The notes under the pieces are model-generated. The model ran no database searches, had not been told where the DNA came from, and saw nothing but the letters and a program-made list of their open reading frames with translations. A DNA stretch of 34,290 bases from Candidatus Omnitrophota bacterium. GTDB lineage: Bacteria; Omnitrophota; Gorgyraeia; JABMQH01. Shown here piece after piece: positions 1 through 9,269 of this stretch. Location: contig JABMQH010000078.1 in the NCBI GenBank assembly GCA_013203355.1, positions 1-34,290 of the forward strand. The letters run 5' to 3'. Position 1 is the stretch's first letter. Every line of letters begins with the position of its first letter. A program made the translations under genes and the position numbers.

Positions 1-528
1 CCAAAGTATATGCCCGGGCTTATCGCTGCAAACTTTTTGCTCCTGGGGGCTTTTTTTCTATCATTCGTAGCGATGCCGGTATATTTTTTGACTATATTGA
101 ATAAACAAAGCCATATGATAGTAATTGGTTTTCTCTCAGTGGTAACCGGCGTAGTGTTGATTAAGTTTTTAGTCCAAAAGCTTAGCCTTGGGATTGAGGG
201 GGTCGCCATCGCTACCACGATTACATATTTCATATATGCCAGTATGCTAATCAGCTACGCCTTTATGCATTATACAAAGAACATTTTTTCGCATCTAAAG
301 TTTTTCATACAGCTGTATTTTCCATTTTTATGGATGGTGGGGTTACTGGTAGCATTGCAGATATTTGTTTTTAAAGCGTCAGGCAGGATTTCCGAAGACC
401 TTTCGGCTATTTCTTTTAAGGCAGTGATTTTTTTGCTGGGGTGGATGCCTTTGCTTTTCTATGCTAATAGGAAAACCGCTGTTTTAACATTATTTAAAGA
501 AGCATATTTAAAGAGGAAGAAGACGTAA
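1..528 (+). CDS. C-terminal part of a polysaccharide flippase / MATE-MVF-like membrane protein (5' truncated by window edge)
   Basis: Frame is open from base 1 (P-K-Y-M-P-G-L-I...); hydrophobic multi-TM protein with 'LGIEGVAIATTITYFIYASMLISYAF', typical of Wzx/MurJ-like C-termini; stop at 526-528. Confidence 0.7.
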   Translation, partial: PKYMPGLIAANFLLLGAFFLSFVAMPVYFLTILNKQSHMIVIGFLSVVTGVVLIKFLVQKLSLGIEGVAIATTITYFIYASMLISYAFMHYTKNIFSHLKFFIQLYFPFLWMVGLLVALQIFVFKASGRISEDLSAISFKAVIFLLGWMPLLFYANRKTAVLTLFKEAYLKRKKT

Positions 529-530
529 GA

Positions 531-1877
531 TTGATTGAGAAATTAAAAGAGCGCAACTTTAAAATACAGATATTAAAGTGGACCTGCATCGGGTTGGCTT
601 TAAGGCTGATCCTTATGCCTTTTACTATGCATGGGCGGGATTTGCTGTTTATTCATTACTTTCCCATGATGCTTGTTAAAGAAGGTATTTGGGATACATA
701 TAGTTTTATGGCTAGCCAATTTTCATCTTATCCTCTTGGCCAAGGTGCTGTCCCTTACACTTATTATGGGCCTGTTATTTTTGTGGTTATGTCAGCGGCA
801 AATTTTATTTTTATCAAACTTTTAAGTGCCATTTCCCTGGTTAAGCTTTTGGAAGTTGGAAGCACAATGATGTTTGTTAAGGGGATGGAAACGATCCATT
901 ACGTAAATGCCTTTTCTCAACTGGAGCTATTTAAAAATCTATTCTTAATGAAAATCCCATATTTAGTATTCGATTTTTTAATAGGTGGTGCCTTATTGGC
1001 GTTAGCACCATCGCGAAAATCAGCTTTAATATCCTATGCGCTCTGGATGCTCAATATAGTTGTTTTGCACAGCGTATATGCAATCGGACAGGTGGATTTG
1101 ATCCCTGCTTTTTTCGTTATCGCAGCCTTATGGGCTGCTGTAAAAAAGAGGGCATATTTGTCCGTTATTCTTTTAACACTTGGCGGTGCTACAAAATTAT
1201 TCCCTTATATTTTGGTATTACCAACCTGTTTGTTGTTGGGGCGCAATTGGAAGGATAGGTCTATGCTCATCTTTACGAGCGTCGCGTTTTTAATACTGAC
1301 ATATTTACCTTTTTATTTATCTTCCGGGACCGCTTTTTCCGGATCCTTCTTGATGCTTTCGAGCGTATCTTATCAGGGAAGTATAAAGTGGATACTGGCA
1401 GGCGTATTCGCGGTCTTTTATTTACTATTATCCATGAGTGCCATAAAGGATTCACAAGCCGAAAAGCCGGAGAAGAGCTTGTTGTATTACTTTATAGTAA
1501 TTGCATTTTTAAGTTACGCAACAATCCCGACAAGATTTAGATTTTTTGTCTATATAACCCCGCTATTGGCTTTGATTATCCCACGACATAAATGGTTCGG
1601 CGGATTTACATTGTTGATCATATCAGTGTTGGCATTTTCCTGGCTGACCGATAGGGATCTACAGTTTGGACTGTTCGCCCCCCTGAATCCGGTATATTTT
1701 TCAAATATACCAACTATTCAGGAAATTATAGCGCGCGTTGTTAACATTGAGATTATTTATAAGATTATGGCAAGAGTTTCGATATTAACTTTTTTTATCG
1801 GTGCCTGGTGGGTTTGGAGCATTAAATTGGGCAATAGGCAAGGGCCCATTAATGGTTTAAGGAGAAGCGATAATTAA
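531..1877 (+). CDS. Multi-TM GT-C-like glycosyltransferase (GT87/mannosyltransferase-like)
   Basis: 448 aa, TTG start at 531, many TM segments, 'GQVDLIPAFFVIAALWAAVKKRAYLSVILLTLGGATKLFPYILVLP' pattern typical of GT87-like proteins; stop overlaps next ATG (TAATG). Confidence 0.65.
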   Translation: MIEKLKERNFKIQILKWTCIGLALRLILMPFTMHGRDLLFIHYFPMMLVKEGIWDTYSFMASQFSSYPLGQGAVPYTYYGPVIFVVMSAANFIFIKLLSAISLVKLLEVGSTMMFVKGMETIHYVNAFSQLELFKNLFLMKIPYLVFDFLIGGALLALAPSRKSALISYALWMLNIVVLHSVYAIGQVDLIPAFFVIAALWAAVKKRAYLSVILLTLGGATKLFPYILVLPTCLLLGRNWKDRSMLIFTSVAFLILTYLPFYLSSGTAFSGSFLMLSSVSYQGSIKWILAGVFAVFYLLLSMSAIKDSQAEKPEKSLLYYFIVIAFLSYATIPTRFRFFVYITPLLALIIPRHKWFGGFTLLIISVLAFSWLTDRDLQFGLFAPLNPVYFSNIPTIQEIIARVVNIEIIYKIMARVSILTFFIGAWWVWSIKLGNRQGPINGLRRSDN

Positions 1878-2953
1878 TGAGAGTTCTATTTTTAGCGATC
1901 GGAGATAGATCTGTAGCCAGTAGTAGGGTGCGCGTGTATTCCTATCTACCGTATTTAAGAAAGCAAAACTTTAAGATTTTCGTTATGCGATATACGTCAT
2001 CCTGGCAGTCGAGGAAAATATTAGCGAAAGAAATATTAGCCAAGGAGAATAAAAATCTTATTGCGAAAGTCGTAAATAGGATATACGGCACAGGGGCGGC
2101 CTTGGTTTTGCTTATCCTCGCACCGTTTTTTGATGTAGTTTACATTCAAAAGGTTGCGCTGTTTAAATCTACAATTATGCTCTTAAAGGTTTTAAATAAG
2201 AATATTATTTTTGATTTCGATGACGCCGTATTTATTTATCAGGATATAACATATATGTTAAGAAAGGCCGCAGGCGTTGTTGTTTCAAATAGACACCTGA
2301 AGAAATACGCCTCCAGTTACAACAAAAATGTTTATGAGTTAATAAGCCCAATTGAAATAAGTGCTTATTCTTTTCGGGGGGATGATAATTCCGTCACGCT
2401 GGGGTGGATTGGCTCACCTGCCGGGGTAAGATATCTGAGCCCGCTTATTTTGGTATTCAAGAGTTTAAAGGAAAAATTTCAAAAACTTAATATAGAATTT
2501 ATGGGTATTAACAGATATGGACAATTAGAGCCGTTATCGGACATAGTTAAACTGACGGAGTGGTCTCTTGAAGGAGAGAGGAGATTCCTAGAGGGTATCA
2601 ATATAGGGATTATGCCTCTGATGGATGATGAGTGGTCAAAGGGCAAGGGCGGATATAAAATACTTCAATATATGGCCATGGGTATACCTTGCGTGGCTTC
2701 TCCCGTTGGGGTCAATAAGGAAATAATAAAGGATGGCACAAACGGATTTCTGGCAACGACTCAGGATGAATGGGTGGAAAAACTCTCTAGCCTCATAGGA
2801 GATCGGGCATTAAGGCTAAGAATGGGCAGGGAGGGCAGAGAGATAGCAAGAGAACGATATTCATATGAAAAGAATCTATCAAAATTGATATCAATATTAG
2901 AGGAGACAGGTTGTCAGAGCAAAAATTCAGAAAGGGCAAAAAATGGAAACTGA
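1877..2953 (+). CDS. Glycosyltransferase family 4-like protein
   Basis: 358 aa; 'YKILQYMAMGIPCVASPVGVNKEIIKDGTNGFLA' GT4 C-terminal signature; 'DFDDAVF' N-domain motif. Confidence 0.85.
   Translation: MRVLFLAIGDRSVASSRVRVYSYLPYLRKQNFKIFVMRYTSSWQSRKILAKEILAKENKNLIAKVVNRIYGTGAALVLLILAPFFDVVYIQKVALFKSTIMLLKVLNKNIIFDFDDAVFIYQDITYMLRKAAGVVVSNRHLKKYASSYNKNVYELISPIEISAYSFRGDDNSVTLGWIGSPAGVRYLSPLILVFKSLKEKFQKLNIEFMGINRYGQLEPLSDIVKLTEWSLEGERRFLEGINIGIMPLMDDEWSKGKGGYKILQYMAMGIPCVASPVGVNKEIIKDGTNGFLATTQDEWVEKLSSLIGDRALRLRMGREGREIARERYSYEKNLSKLISILEETGCQSKNSERAKNGN
2016..2045 (+). repeat. 15-bp in-frame tandem duplication inside a GT4 gene (ILAKE-ILAKE)
   Basis: AAATATTAGCGAAAG | AAATATTAGCCAAGG, period 15 bp. 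Confidence 0.7.
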
Positions 2954-3029
2954 AATCTCAATGGTAATGCCTTGTTTAAATGTAAGAGATGCCAGGTTTA
3001 AAAGTCGTTCTTTTCCCTATGAGGCATAG
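2943..3029 (+). pseudogene. Truncated GT2 glycosyltransferase N-terminus (remnant)
   Basis: 28-codon ORF METEISMVMPCLNVRDARFKSRSFPYEA*; 'EISMVMPCLN' matches the GT2 N-terminal beta-strand motif (I-S-V-V-M-P-C-L-N); start overlaps the upstream stop as an intact operon gene would; protein ends abruptly. Confidence 0.45.
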
Positions 3030-3138
3030 ATGTGATTAAGCCAAAGTATTTACGCTTGGTTTATTCTAAAAATAATGTGAATCTTTATCGGATAAGATAT
3101 AATTCTTGATTTTGTTTTAAGAAAGAAAAAGAAAAGTT

Positions 3139-4125
3139 ATGTTAAACAGATTATCTATGTATTTTGAAAGAGAAAAGAATTTACTAAATATTTTTTTAGT
3201 CTATTTTTTCCTTACCTTCGCAATAGGCTATATCGATTTTGATAGGCGGGTAGAAAGTTTTGATACATCGACTGAGTATTTAGAACAGGTGGTTAAAGGA
3301 GAATTTACGCTTCCTATGAATTCTCGTATACTAATCCCTTATGCGATATACTCCATACATAAAGTTTCTCATATACCGCTAAACTATACATATGTATTAT
3401 GTAGGTTTATTTTTTTCTTTTTAGCTTTTGTACTTTTTCATATATATTTAAAAAAATGGTTTGATGACAAACTGGCTATGATCGGGACATTATCTATGAT
3501 AGCTTCTTTACCATTAATGCTTACTAATTGGTACTGCATTCCGACTGATATGCCTGAACTTATAACATTTATACTCGGAGCTATATGGATAAGGGATAAT
3601 AAATATAAGAATTTAATACTATTGATACCCATTGCAACATTTAACAGGGAAACTACTATTGCACTTGTGCTATTGTATCTTTTTTACAACATCAAAAGAG
3701 AAAAGGTAGGTATTTTACTGAAGAGGACGATAATCCTCTCTTTTCTATGGTTAATACCATACATAACGTCGTTATATTTGTTTGGGCACATGCCAAGGAG
3801 TAATTTCTTTGCTTTCTCGTCCAATATGCAAGGCCTGTTGAGCATATTTAGGACGTTGAACCCTTACACGCATCATTATTTTTTGCTTTATTTATGCGGC
3901 TTTTACTGGATATTAGCTTTTAGAGATTTCCATAAAAAGGACCCATTTTTAAAAAGCTCTGTGCTTATTATAATTATCTTTTTTATGTATGTCTTTTTTA
4001 GGGGCGGCAGAATAAACGAAGTAAGAATATTTATCCCATTTTATGTATTTGTGATACCGCTGGGCTTATTTAATTTGTTTGGAGGGAAACATGGTAGTTC
4101 TGTCAAGTCAGAATGCGAGTTGTAA
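3139..4125 (+). CDS. Multi-TM membrane protein, possibly GT-C-like
   Basis: 328 aa, about 8 hydrophobic segments, 'FNRETTIALVLLYLFY' motif; AT-rich gene. Confidence 0.55.
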   Translation: MLNRLSMYFEREKNLLNIFLVYFFLTFAIGYIDFDRRVESFDTSTEYLEQVVKGEFTLPMNSRILIPYAIYSIHKVSHIPLNYTYVLCRFIFFFLAFVLFHIYLKKWFDDKLAMIGTLSMIASLPLMLTNWYCIPTDMPELITFILGAIWIRDNKYKNLILLIPIATFNRETTIALVLLYLFYNIKREKVGILLKRTIILSFLWLIPYITSLYLFGHMPRSNFFAFSSNMQGLLSIFRTLNPYTHHYFLLYLCGFYWILAFRDFHKKDPFLKSSVLIIIIFFMYVFFRGGRINEVRIFIPFYVFVIPLGLFNLFGGKHGSSVKSECEL

Positions 4126-5011
4126 ACATTGCGGAGAAAGAGCGTGCAAAGTTGTAGCAACTTTGCGTAATGTTTGCATAGTAAAATGCACTAAGTGCAA
4201 TCTAACTTTCGTGAATAAAGGTAAAGATATTGATTGCGATAAGGATTACTTTAGTGATTATGATCTGGACAAATATGTGTCATACTACCAAAATTTTCGA
4301 GAGAACAGTTTTAGAAAACACCTTAAAGCAATAGAGAAGTATACGCAAAAAGGTTCAATTCTAGATGTCGGTTGTTCATTCGGCTGGTTTCTTAATACTG
4401 CAAGAGATCTTGGTTGGCAACCCTTTGGCATAGAGCCAGCAAAAGAGGTAGCAGACATTGCTAGGAAAAAATACAACATGACTATATTGCAAGGGAATAT
4501 TGAATCAATCGATGCCTTTGGGACTAATTTTCAAGTTGTCACCTTGTGGAATGCCCTAGAGCATATGGCTGAACCGCAGCATGTTCTTAGGCGTCTGCAT
4601 GACAAACTTTATCCAGGTGGGTTTTTAGTTATTGCCGTTCCAAACATAGAAGGGTTGATTTCCAGGATTGCATTTTTAGCGTACAAGTTAAGCTTAGGTA
4701 AGGTTAAGTTTCCTCTTGAACAACTATATCAGGTTGATAACCCCTGTATGCATTTATTTCATTATTCCGCAAATACGCTAAGTTCCATGCTAGAGAGTTG
4801 TAATTTTAAAGTAACCCAGGTTATCAAACAGCCAATAATTGATAGCAAAAATATCAAAGACAGAATCAATATGGATAAAGGCTTAGAAGCTAAGCCACAA
4901 TTTATAAAATTTTGTATAACAACAGCTACGAGGTCTATATTTTACATTTCAGATATAGCTAATTTACACGATACAATAGTAATATACGCTAAGAAAGAAG
5001 ATAAACAGTAA
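4091..5011 (+). CDS. SAM-dependent class I methyltransferase with N-terminal zinc-ribbon-like Cys motifs
   Basis: Cys pairs 'CKHCG...CTKCNLTFVN', SAM motif 'ILDVGCSFGWFLNTARDLGWQPFGIEP', 'NALEHMAEPQHVLRRLHDKLYPGGFLVIAVPN'. Start set to ATG 4091 because of SD GGAGGG at 4081-4086; the ORF track start 4079 is a TTG. Confidence 0.8.
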   Translation: MVVLSSQNASCKHCGERACKVVATLRNVCIVKCTKCNLTFVNKGKDIDCDKDYFSDYDLDKYVSYYQNFRENSFRKHLKAIEKYTQKGSILDVGCSFGWFLNTARDLGWQPFGIEPAKEVADIARKKYNMTILQGNIESIDAFGTNFQVVTLWNALEHMAEPQHVLRRLHDKLYPGGFLVIAVPNIEGLISRIAFLAYKLSLGKVKFPLEQLYQVDNPCMHLFHYSANTLSSMLESCNFKVTQVIKQPIIDSKNIKDRINMDKGLEAKPQFIKFCITTATRSIFYISDIANLHDTIVIYAKKEDKQ

Positions 5012-5019
5012 CTATATTA

Positions 5020-5028
5020 GGGGGGGGG
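5020..5028 (+). repeat. G9 homopolymer tract 12-20 nt upstream of a GT2 start codon
   Basis: ...ATATTAGGGGGGGGGTCAGCCAAAACATGATG... Confidence 0.9.
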
Positions 5029-5039
5029 TCAGCCAAAAC

Positions 5040-5786
5040 ATGATGCTATCGATAGTTATTCCTGTACATAACGAAGAGGATAGTGTTAAGAAAACGGTCA
5101 CGGATATTATTGCAGAATTAGACAAGGCCCATATTAAAAACGAGATTATCATAATTGATGATAATAGTATCGATTCTACGCCGAAGGTTATAGCGGATCT
5201 GACAAGCGGATACCCCAACATTAAAAGTATACGCCGAAATTCCCTCAAGGGTTTTGGGGGGGCGATACGTGAAGGATTGATGCATGTAAATGGTGATGTA
5301 GTAGCAACGGTGATGGGTGACCTATCGGATGATCCAAGGGATATCGTGCGATATTTTAGAAAAATTGAGGAGGGATATGATTGCGTTTTTGGATCTAGGT
5401 TTATAAAAGGAAGCGTAGTGAAAGACTATCCTGGTCTAAAATTATTGATAAATAGGGTTGCCAATAATTTTGTTAGAATACTTTTTTGGGTTAAACCGAA
5501 CGATCTGACCAATGGATTTAAGATGTATAAGACTGAGGTGATAAATGCAATTCAGCCTCTGCAGGCATTATATTTTAACATCACCATTGAAATCCCACTT
5601 AAGGCCATTGTAAGGGGTTTTTCTTATACCCAGATACCTATTAGTTGGTATGGGAGGAAGAGCGGTGTGTCAAAATTAGGGATAAGGCAGATGGGCAGAA
5701 AGTATCTCTTTACGGTTTTGTATATCTGGCTTGAGAAAATGCTTCTTAAGGATGAGGTTAATAAGTTCGCTAAAGAGCAATGGTGA
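5040..5786 (+). CDS. Glycosyltransferase family 2 (dolichyl-P-mannose synthase-like)
   Basis: 'MLSIVIPVHNEEDSVKKTV', 'IIIIDDNSIDSTPKVI', 'VATVMGDLSDDPRDI', 'GSRFIKGS'. Confidence 0.88.
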   Translation: MMLSIVIPVHNEEDSVKKTVTDIIAELDKAHIKNEIIIIDDNSIDSTPKVIADLTSGYPNIKSIRRNSLKGFGGAIREGLMHVNGDVVATVMGDLSDDPRDIVRYFRKIEEGYDCVFGSRFIKGSVVKDYPGLKLLINRVANNFVRILFWVKPNDLTNGFKMYKTEVINAIQPLQALYFNITIEIPLKAIVRGFSYTQIPISWYGRKSGVSKLGIRQMGRKYLFTVLYIWLEKMLLKDEVNKFAKEQW

Positions 5787-5866
5787 TATTTGCAGAGATG
5801 AAATCGTAATATATACAAAAAACACTACCGATTACAAGAGAGAGTAAAATAGATCAGAGGTATAAA

Positions 5867-7318
5867 ATGCAGGCAATAAAATGTATGTTGCTCCAAGCCC
5901 CATATTTACAGCACTATAAGGGGGTAGAAGAACTTTCAGCGCCTATGCTTCCTATAGGCCTTGCTTCTATTGCAGCTGTTTTACGAAGAGGCGGAATCGA
6001 AGTTTCGATAGTTGATCTTAACCTTGAACCCAATATTGATGCCAATCGCATTATTCATCGGATAAAAGAGGAAAAGATAGGTATTGTAGGAATAAGCGCT
6101 ATGACATCAAGCATCTCTAGCGCGCAAGCGTTTGCCCGTAAGATTAAAATGGCTACAGGGGTACCGATTGTTATTGGGGGAGCCCATGCTTCAGCAGCAA
6201 AAGAAAAGACTATGGAGCAGACTCCAGGTTTTGACTATCTTGTATTTGGTGAAGGGGAGTATACCATGCTTGAGTTATGCCAAGCAATTAACTCAGGTTT
6301 AGGAGATTTTTCTGGGATCAAGGGATTAGCATATAGAAGAAACGGAAAAGTTGTTTTTAATGAGCTTAGGCCGTTAGTTCAAAATTTGGATGAGATACCT
6401 TATCCCGCTAGGGACCTTTGTGATTTTGATAGATACAATGTACCGGCATATTTACGTTCGAAAGATCGTTCTGCTCACCTTGTCACGAGCCGAGGATGTC
6501 CATTTAAATGTACGTTTTGCTCAGCCCATAGCGTTACCGGATACAAGTTTAGGCCACATAGTCCAGAACGTGTTGTTTTCGAAATAGAGAAACTTATGAA
6601 GGATTACGGAACCCGTTTTTTTCTAATGTACGATGATACATTCACAATATCAAAAGAGCGAGTAAGGGCTATATGCGAGCTTATTTTAAAAAAAGGAATT
6701 CAAATCAAGTGGTTTTGTATGGCCCGAGCCGATACTGTAGATGAGGGAATAATCGCCCTTATGCGGCGGTCAGGGTTAGTAGCTATTAATTTTGGTGTTG
6801 AATCCGGGGATGAAGAAATTCTTAGGCGAATCAAAAAGGGAATCACACCAGATAAGGTTAGGAAGGCTTTTAAGATAGTTCGCCAATATAGGGATTTACG
6901 AGTTTTTTCATCATTTATGATTGGTCTTCCCGGTGAAACACGGCAATCGATAAAAAAGACTATAGATTTTGCTATAGAACTCGATCCTGATATGGCATTT
7001 TTCTTTATCTTTACCCCTTATCCTGGGACTGAAATATATGAAGTATCTAAAGGTATTGATTTTGATGTATCGGACGATTGGGAAGAATACCGCCATGTTT
7101 TTTCAAGTAGCGCGCTGGCGTTAAAAAATAAAGAATTTTCAGAAGAGGAATTAAAGGGCTTGTTAATAGAAGCCAATAAACGATTTTATTCTCGACCTAG
7201 CTATATTATGAGGAATATCAAAACTATTAATTCATTTGAAGAGCTGACTTCTAGAACTAAAGGCTTATGGCAATTTGTGAAACAGAACTTTAGCACAGCA
7301 AGGGCTATACATAAATAA
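5867..7318 (+). CDS. B12-binding-domain radical SAM protein (copy 1)
   Basis: N-terminal cobalamin-binding-like domain ('LPIGLASIAAVLRRGGIEVSIVDLN', 'VIGGAHASA', 'FGEGE') then radical SAM CxxxCxxC 'SRGCPFKCTFCSAH' and 'NFGVESGDEEILRRIKKGIT'. Confidence 0.88.
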   Translation: MQAIKCMLLQAPYLQHYKGVEELSAPMLPIGLASIAAVLRRGGIEVSIVDLNLEPNIDANRIIHRIKEEKIGIVGISAMTSSISSAQAFARKIKMATGVPIVIGGAHASAAKEKTMEQTPGFDYLVFGEGEYTMLELCQAINSGLGDFSGIKGLAYRRNGKVVFNELRPLVQNLDEIPYPARDLCDFDRYNVPAYLRSKDRSAHLVTSRGCPFKCTFCSAHSVTGYKFRPHSPERVVFEIEKLMKDYGTRFFLMYDDTFTISKERVRAICELILKKGIQIKWFCMARADTVDEGIIALMRRSGLVAINFGVESGDEEILRRIKKGITPDKVRKAFKIVRQYRDLRVFSSFMIGLPGETRQSIKKTIDFAIELDPDMAFFFIFTPYPGTEIYEVSKGIDFDVSDDWEEYRHVFSSSALALKNKEFSEEELKGLLIEANKRFYSRPSYIMRNIKTINSFEELTSRTKGLWQFVKQNFSTARAIHK

Positions 7319-7360
7319 TCAAGTTCTTTCGTGCGAGAAATAAATAAGAAAGGGAAACCG

Positions 7361-8320
7361 ATGCTAAAAAATAAAACTATTTGTATTACAGGAGGCGCTG
7401 GGTTTATTGCTTCGCACTTGATAGATGCTATTTCGCAAGATAACAAAATAATCTTATATGATTTATTTTCACGCAACGCATTCCAATATGTCAATGCTGA
7501 AAGAAAGGAAAATGTAGTTGTTATTCGAGGTGATGTATTAGATGCGGAGCTACTTACGAAATCTATGGCAGGGTGCGATACTGTTATCCACTGTGCAGCT
7601 GTGGCAGGTATATACTCTGTAATACGGAATGCGACAATGACGATGAAAATAAATTTTCTTGGAACATATAATGCCCTTGAGGCCGCTGTCAAAAATAACG
7701 TAAAACACTTTGTCAATTTTTCTACTAGCGAAGTCTATGGGCCGCATGTATATGATGGCAAGGAGGAAGACATAACAACGCAGGGGCCGATGTCTGAAAA
7801 GAGGTGGATTTACGCCGTCAGCAAGCTCGCAGCCGAACATTTCAGCCATACCTATGAGATGGAATATGGCTTGAAAGTGGCGACAGTTCGCCCCTTTAAC
7901 ATTTATGGTCCCCGCCAAGTAGGAGAAGGGGCGATTCGAGAGATGATTTTAAGGGCGCTAAAGGGCGATACATTAACTGTTTACAATGATGGTACACAGA
8001 TTCGCTCATGGTGTTATGTTTCAGATTTTATAGATGCGGTAACTTCAATTTTGGAACACGAAAAGGCATGGGGGGAAGTTTTCAATGTCGGCAGCCCCAA
8101 GGAGACCATCTCTGTTCTTAATCTAGCGCGGACCATAATTCGCCTTGCGGGGTCTTCTTCAAAGATTGAGTTCAAAAAGCATCCGGGCCCGGAAGTTTAT
8201 TTGCGAGTACCCAACATAGGAAAGGCACGCAGGATTCTTGGATATGAACCCCGTGTGGAGTTAGAGGCCGGGATTGGACAAACGATAGAGTTCTACCGTC
8301 AGCACTTGGCGATAGCTTAG
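7361..8320 (+). CDS. NAD-dependent sugar epimerase/dehydratase (extended SDR)
   Basis: 'ICITGGAGFIASHLIDAI' Rossmann motif, 'YAVSKLAAEH' (YxxxK), 'RPFNIYGPRQ'. Start placed at ATG 7361 rather than the tracked 7331. Confidence 0.85.
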   Translation: MLKNKTICITGGAGFIASHLIDAISQDNKIILYDLFSRNAFQYVNAERKENVVVIRGDVLDAELLTKSMAGCDTVIHCAAVAGIYSVIRNATMTMKINFLGTYNALEAAVKNNVKHFVNFSTSEVYGPHVYDGKEEDITTQGPMSEKRWIYAVSKLAAEHFSHTYEMEYGLKVATVRPFNIYGPRQVGEGAIREMILRALKGDTLTVYNDGTQIRSWCYVSDFIDAVTSILEHEKAWGEVFNVGSPKETISVLNLARTIIRLAGSSSKIEFKKHPGPEVYLRVPNIGKARRILGYEPRVELEAGIGQTIEFYRQHLAIA

Positions 8321-8372
8321 TTGTGCAAAAATATTAATAATAGTATTTGCAAAATTTGATAGAAACCCGATA

Positions 8373-9269
8373 ATGAAATATTTTAACATATCAATCGATT
8401 TTGAGGATTTACATAGGTTTAACAAGACCTTGGGCAATGTTACCCCCAATAATAAAGATGAGAACAGCGCTTTTGAAAATGCGATTCCGCGCTTCATCGA
8501 TTTATTCAAAAAACATGAAATACACGCTACGTTTTTTATCACAGGCGAAGAAGTTAACAAAAAACCCGTTAACCGGAGGCTGGTTAAACGCTTGCATGAT
8601 GCCGGGCACGAGATAGCCAATCACACGTATCATCATTATTTTAACTTTTCGGACCTCCCTTTTACGACAAAGGAAAACGAGATATTGGATTGCCACAAAC
8701 TCTTGGAGGACATTACGGGCGATAAGGTTGTTGGTTATAGGGCACCATGTTACGACATAGACCAAGACACATTAGACATATTGCGAGACAACAGTTATCT
8801 CTACGACTCGTCCTTATACCGTTCTTGGATCAGGCCTTTACAACAGGTAGGTTATTGTTTGTGGAATTTAGCTCGCGGCAAAAAGCCTGGGCGATGGCGC
8901 AAGATGGGTTGTGACAATTTGTCGTTTTCGTTGCTTAAAATACCGATTCCTATGTGTGGTTTTTTTCAGTTGCCTTTTTATTCAACGCTAGTGCTTCACC
9001 TTGGTTTGAACTATTTTAACTGGGCATACTCGAATATTAATGAAAGGGACTTGTTCACGTTTGAACTGCACTCCATAGACCTTATAGATTATCACAAAGA
9101 TCTTGTCGCGGAACATTATAAGGATTTAGTTAGCCATCCTGCCATGAAGCTGCGAAATGAAGAAAAACTGGCTATGTTCAACGAGATATTTACTCGTTTT
9201 CGCAAAGATTATGAATCTGTAACCTTAAAAGAGTACGCAAATGAAAATATTCATCATCACAGTAGATGA
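8373..9269 (+). CDS. Polysaccharide deacetylase (NodB homology domain)
   Basis: 'NISIDFEDLHRF' (DD motif), 'HATFFITGEEV', 'AGHEIANHTYHHYFNF' (HxxxH), 'VGYRAPCYDI'. Confidence 0.85.
   Translation: MKYFNISIDFEDLHRFNKTLGNVTPNNKDENSAFENAIPRFIDLFKKHEIHATFFITGEEVNKKPVNRRLVKRLHDAGHEIANHTYHHYFNFSDLPFTTKENEILDCHKLLEDITGDKVVGYRAPCYDIDQDTLDILRDNSYLYDSSLYRSWIRPLQQVGYCLWNLARGKKPGRWRKMGCDNLSFSLLKIPIPMCGFFQLPFYSTLVLHLGLNYFNWAYSNINERDLFTFELHSIDLIDYHKDLVAEHYKDLVSHPAMKLRNEEKLAMFNEIFTRFRKDYESVTLKEYANENIHHHSR

Noticed and set aside
3060-3103. TATAAT hexamer at 3098-3103 as a promoter upstream of the 3139 gene
   Set aside because: No convincing -35 at 16-18 bp spacing (candidate is AATGTGA-like); AT-rich DNA makes TATAAT likely by chance.
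6390-6587. 65-aa plus-strand ORF
   Set aside because: Out-of-frame within radical SAM copy 1; spurious.
7201-7716. 171-aa minus-strand ORF (and the 7550-7918 minus ORF)
   Set aside because: Antisense to radical SAM copy 1 and the epimerase; no motifs, no SD support.
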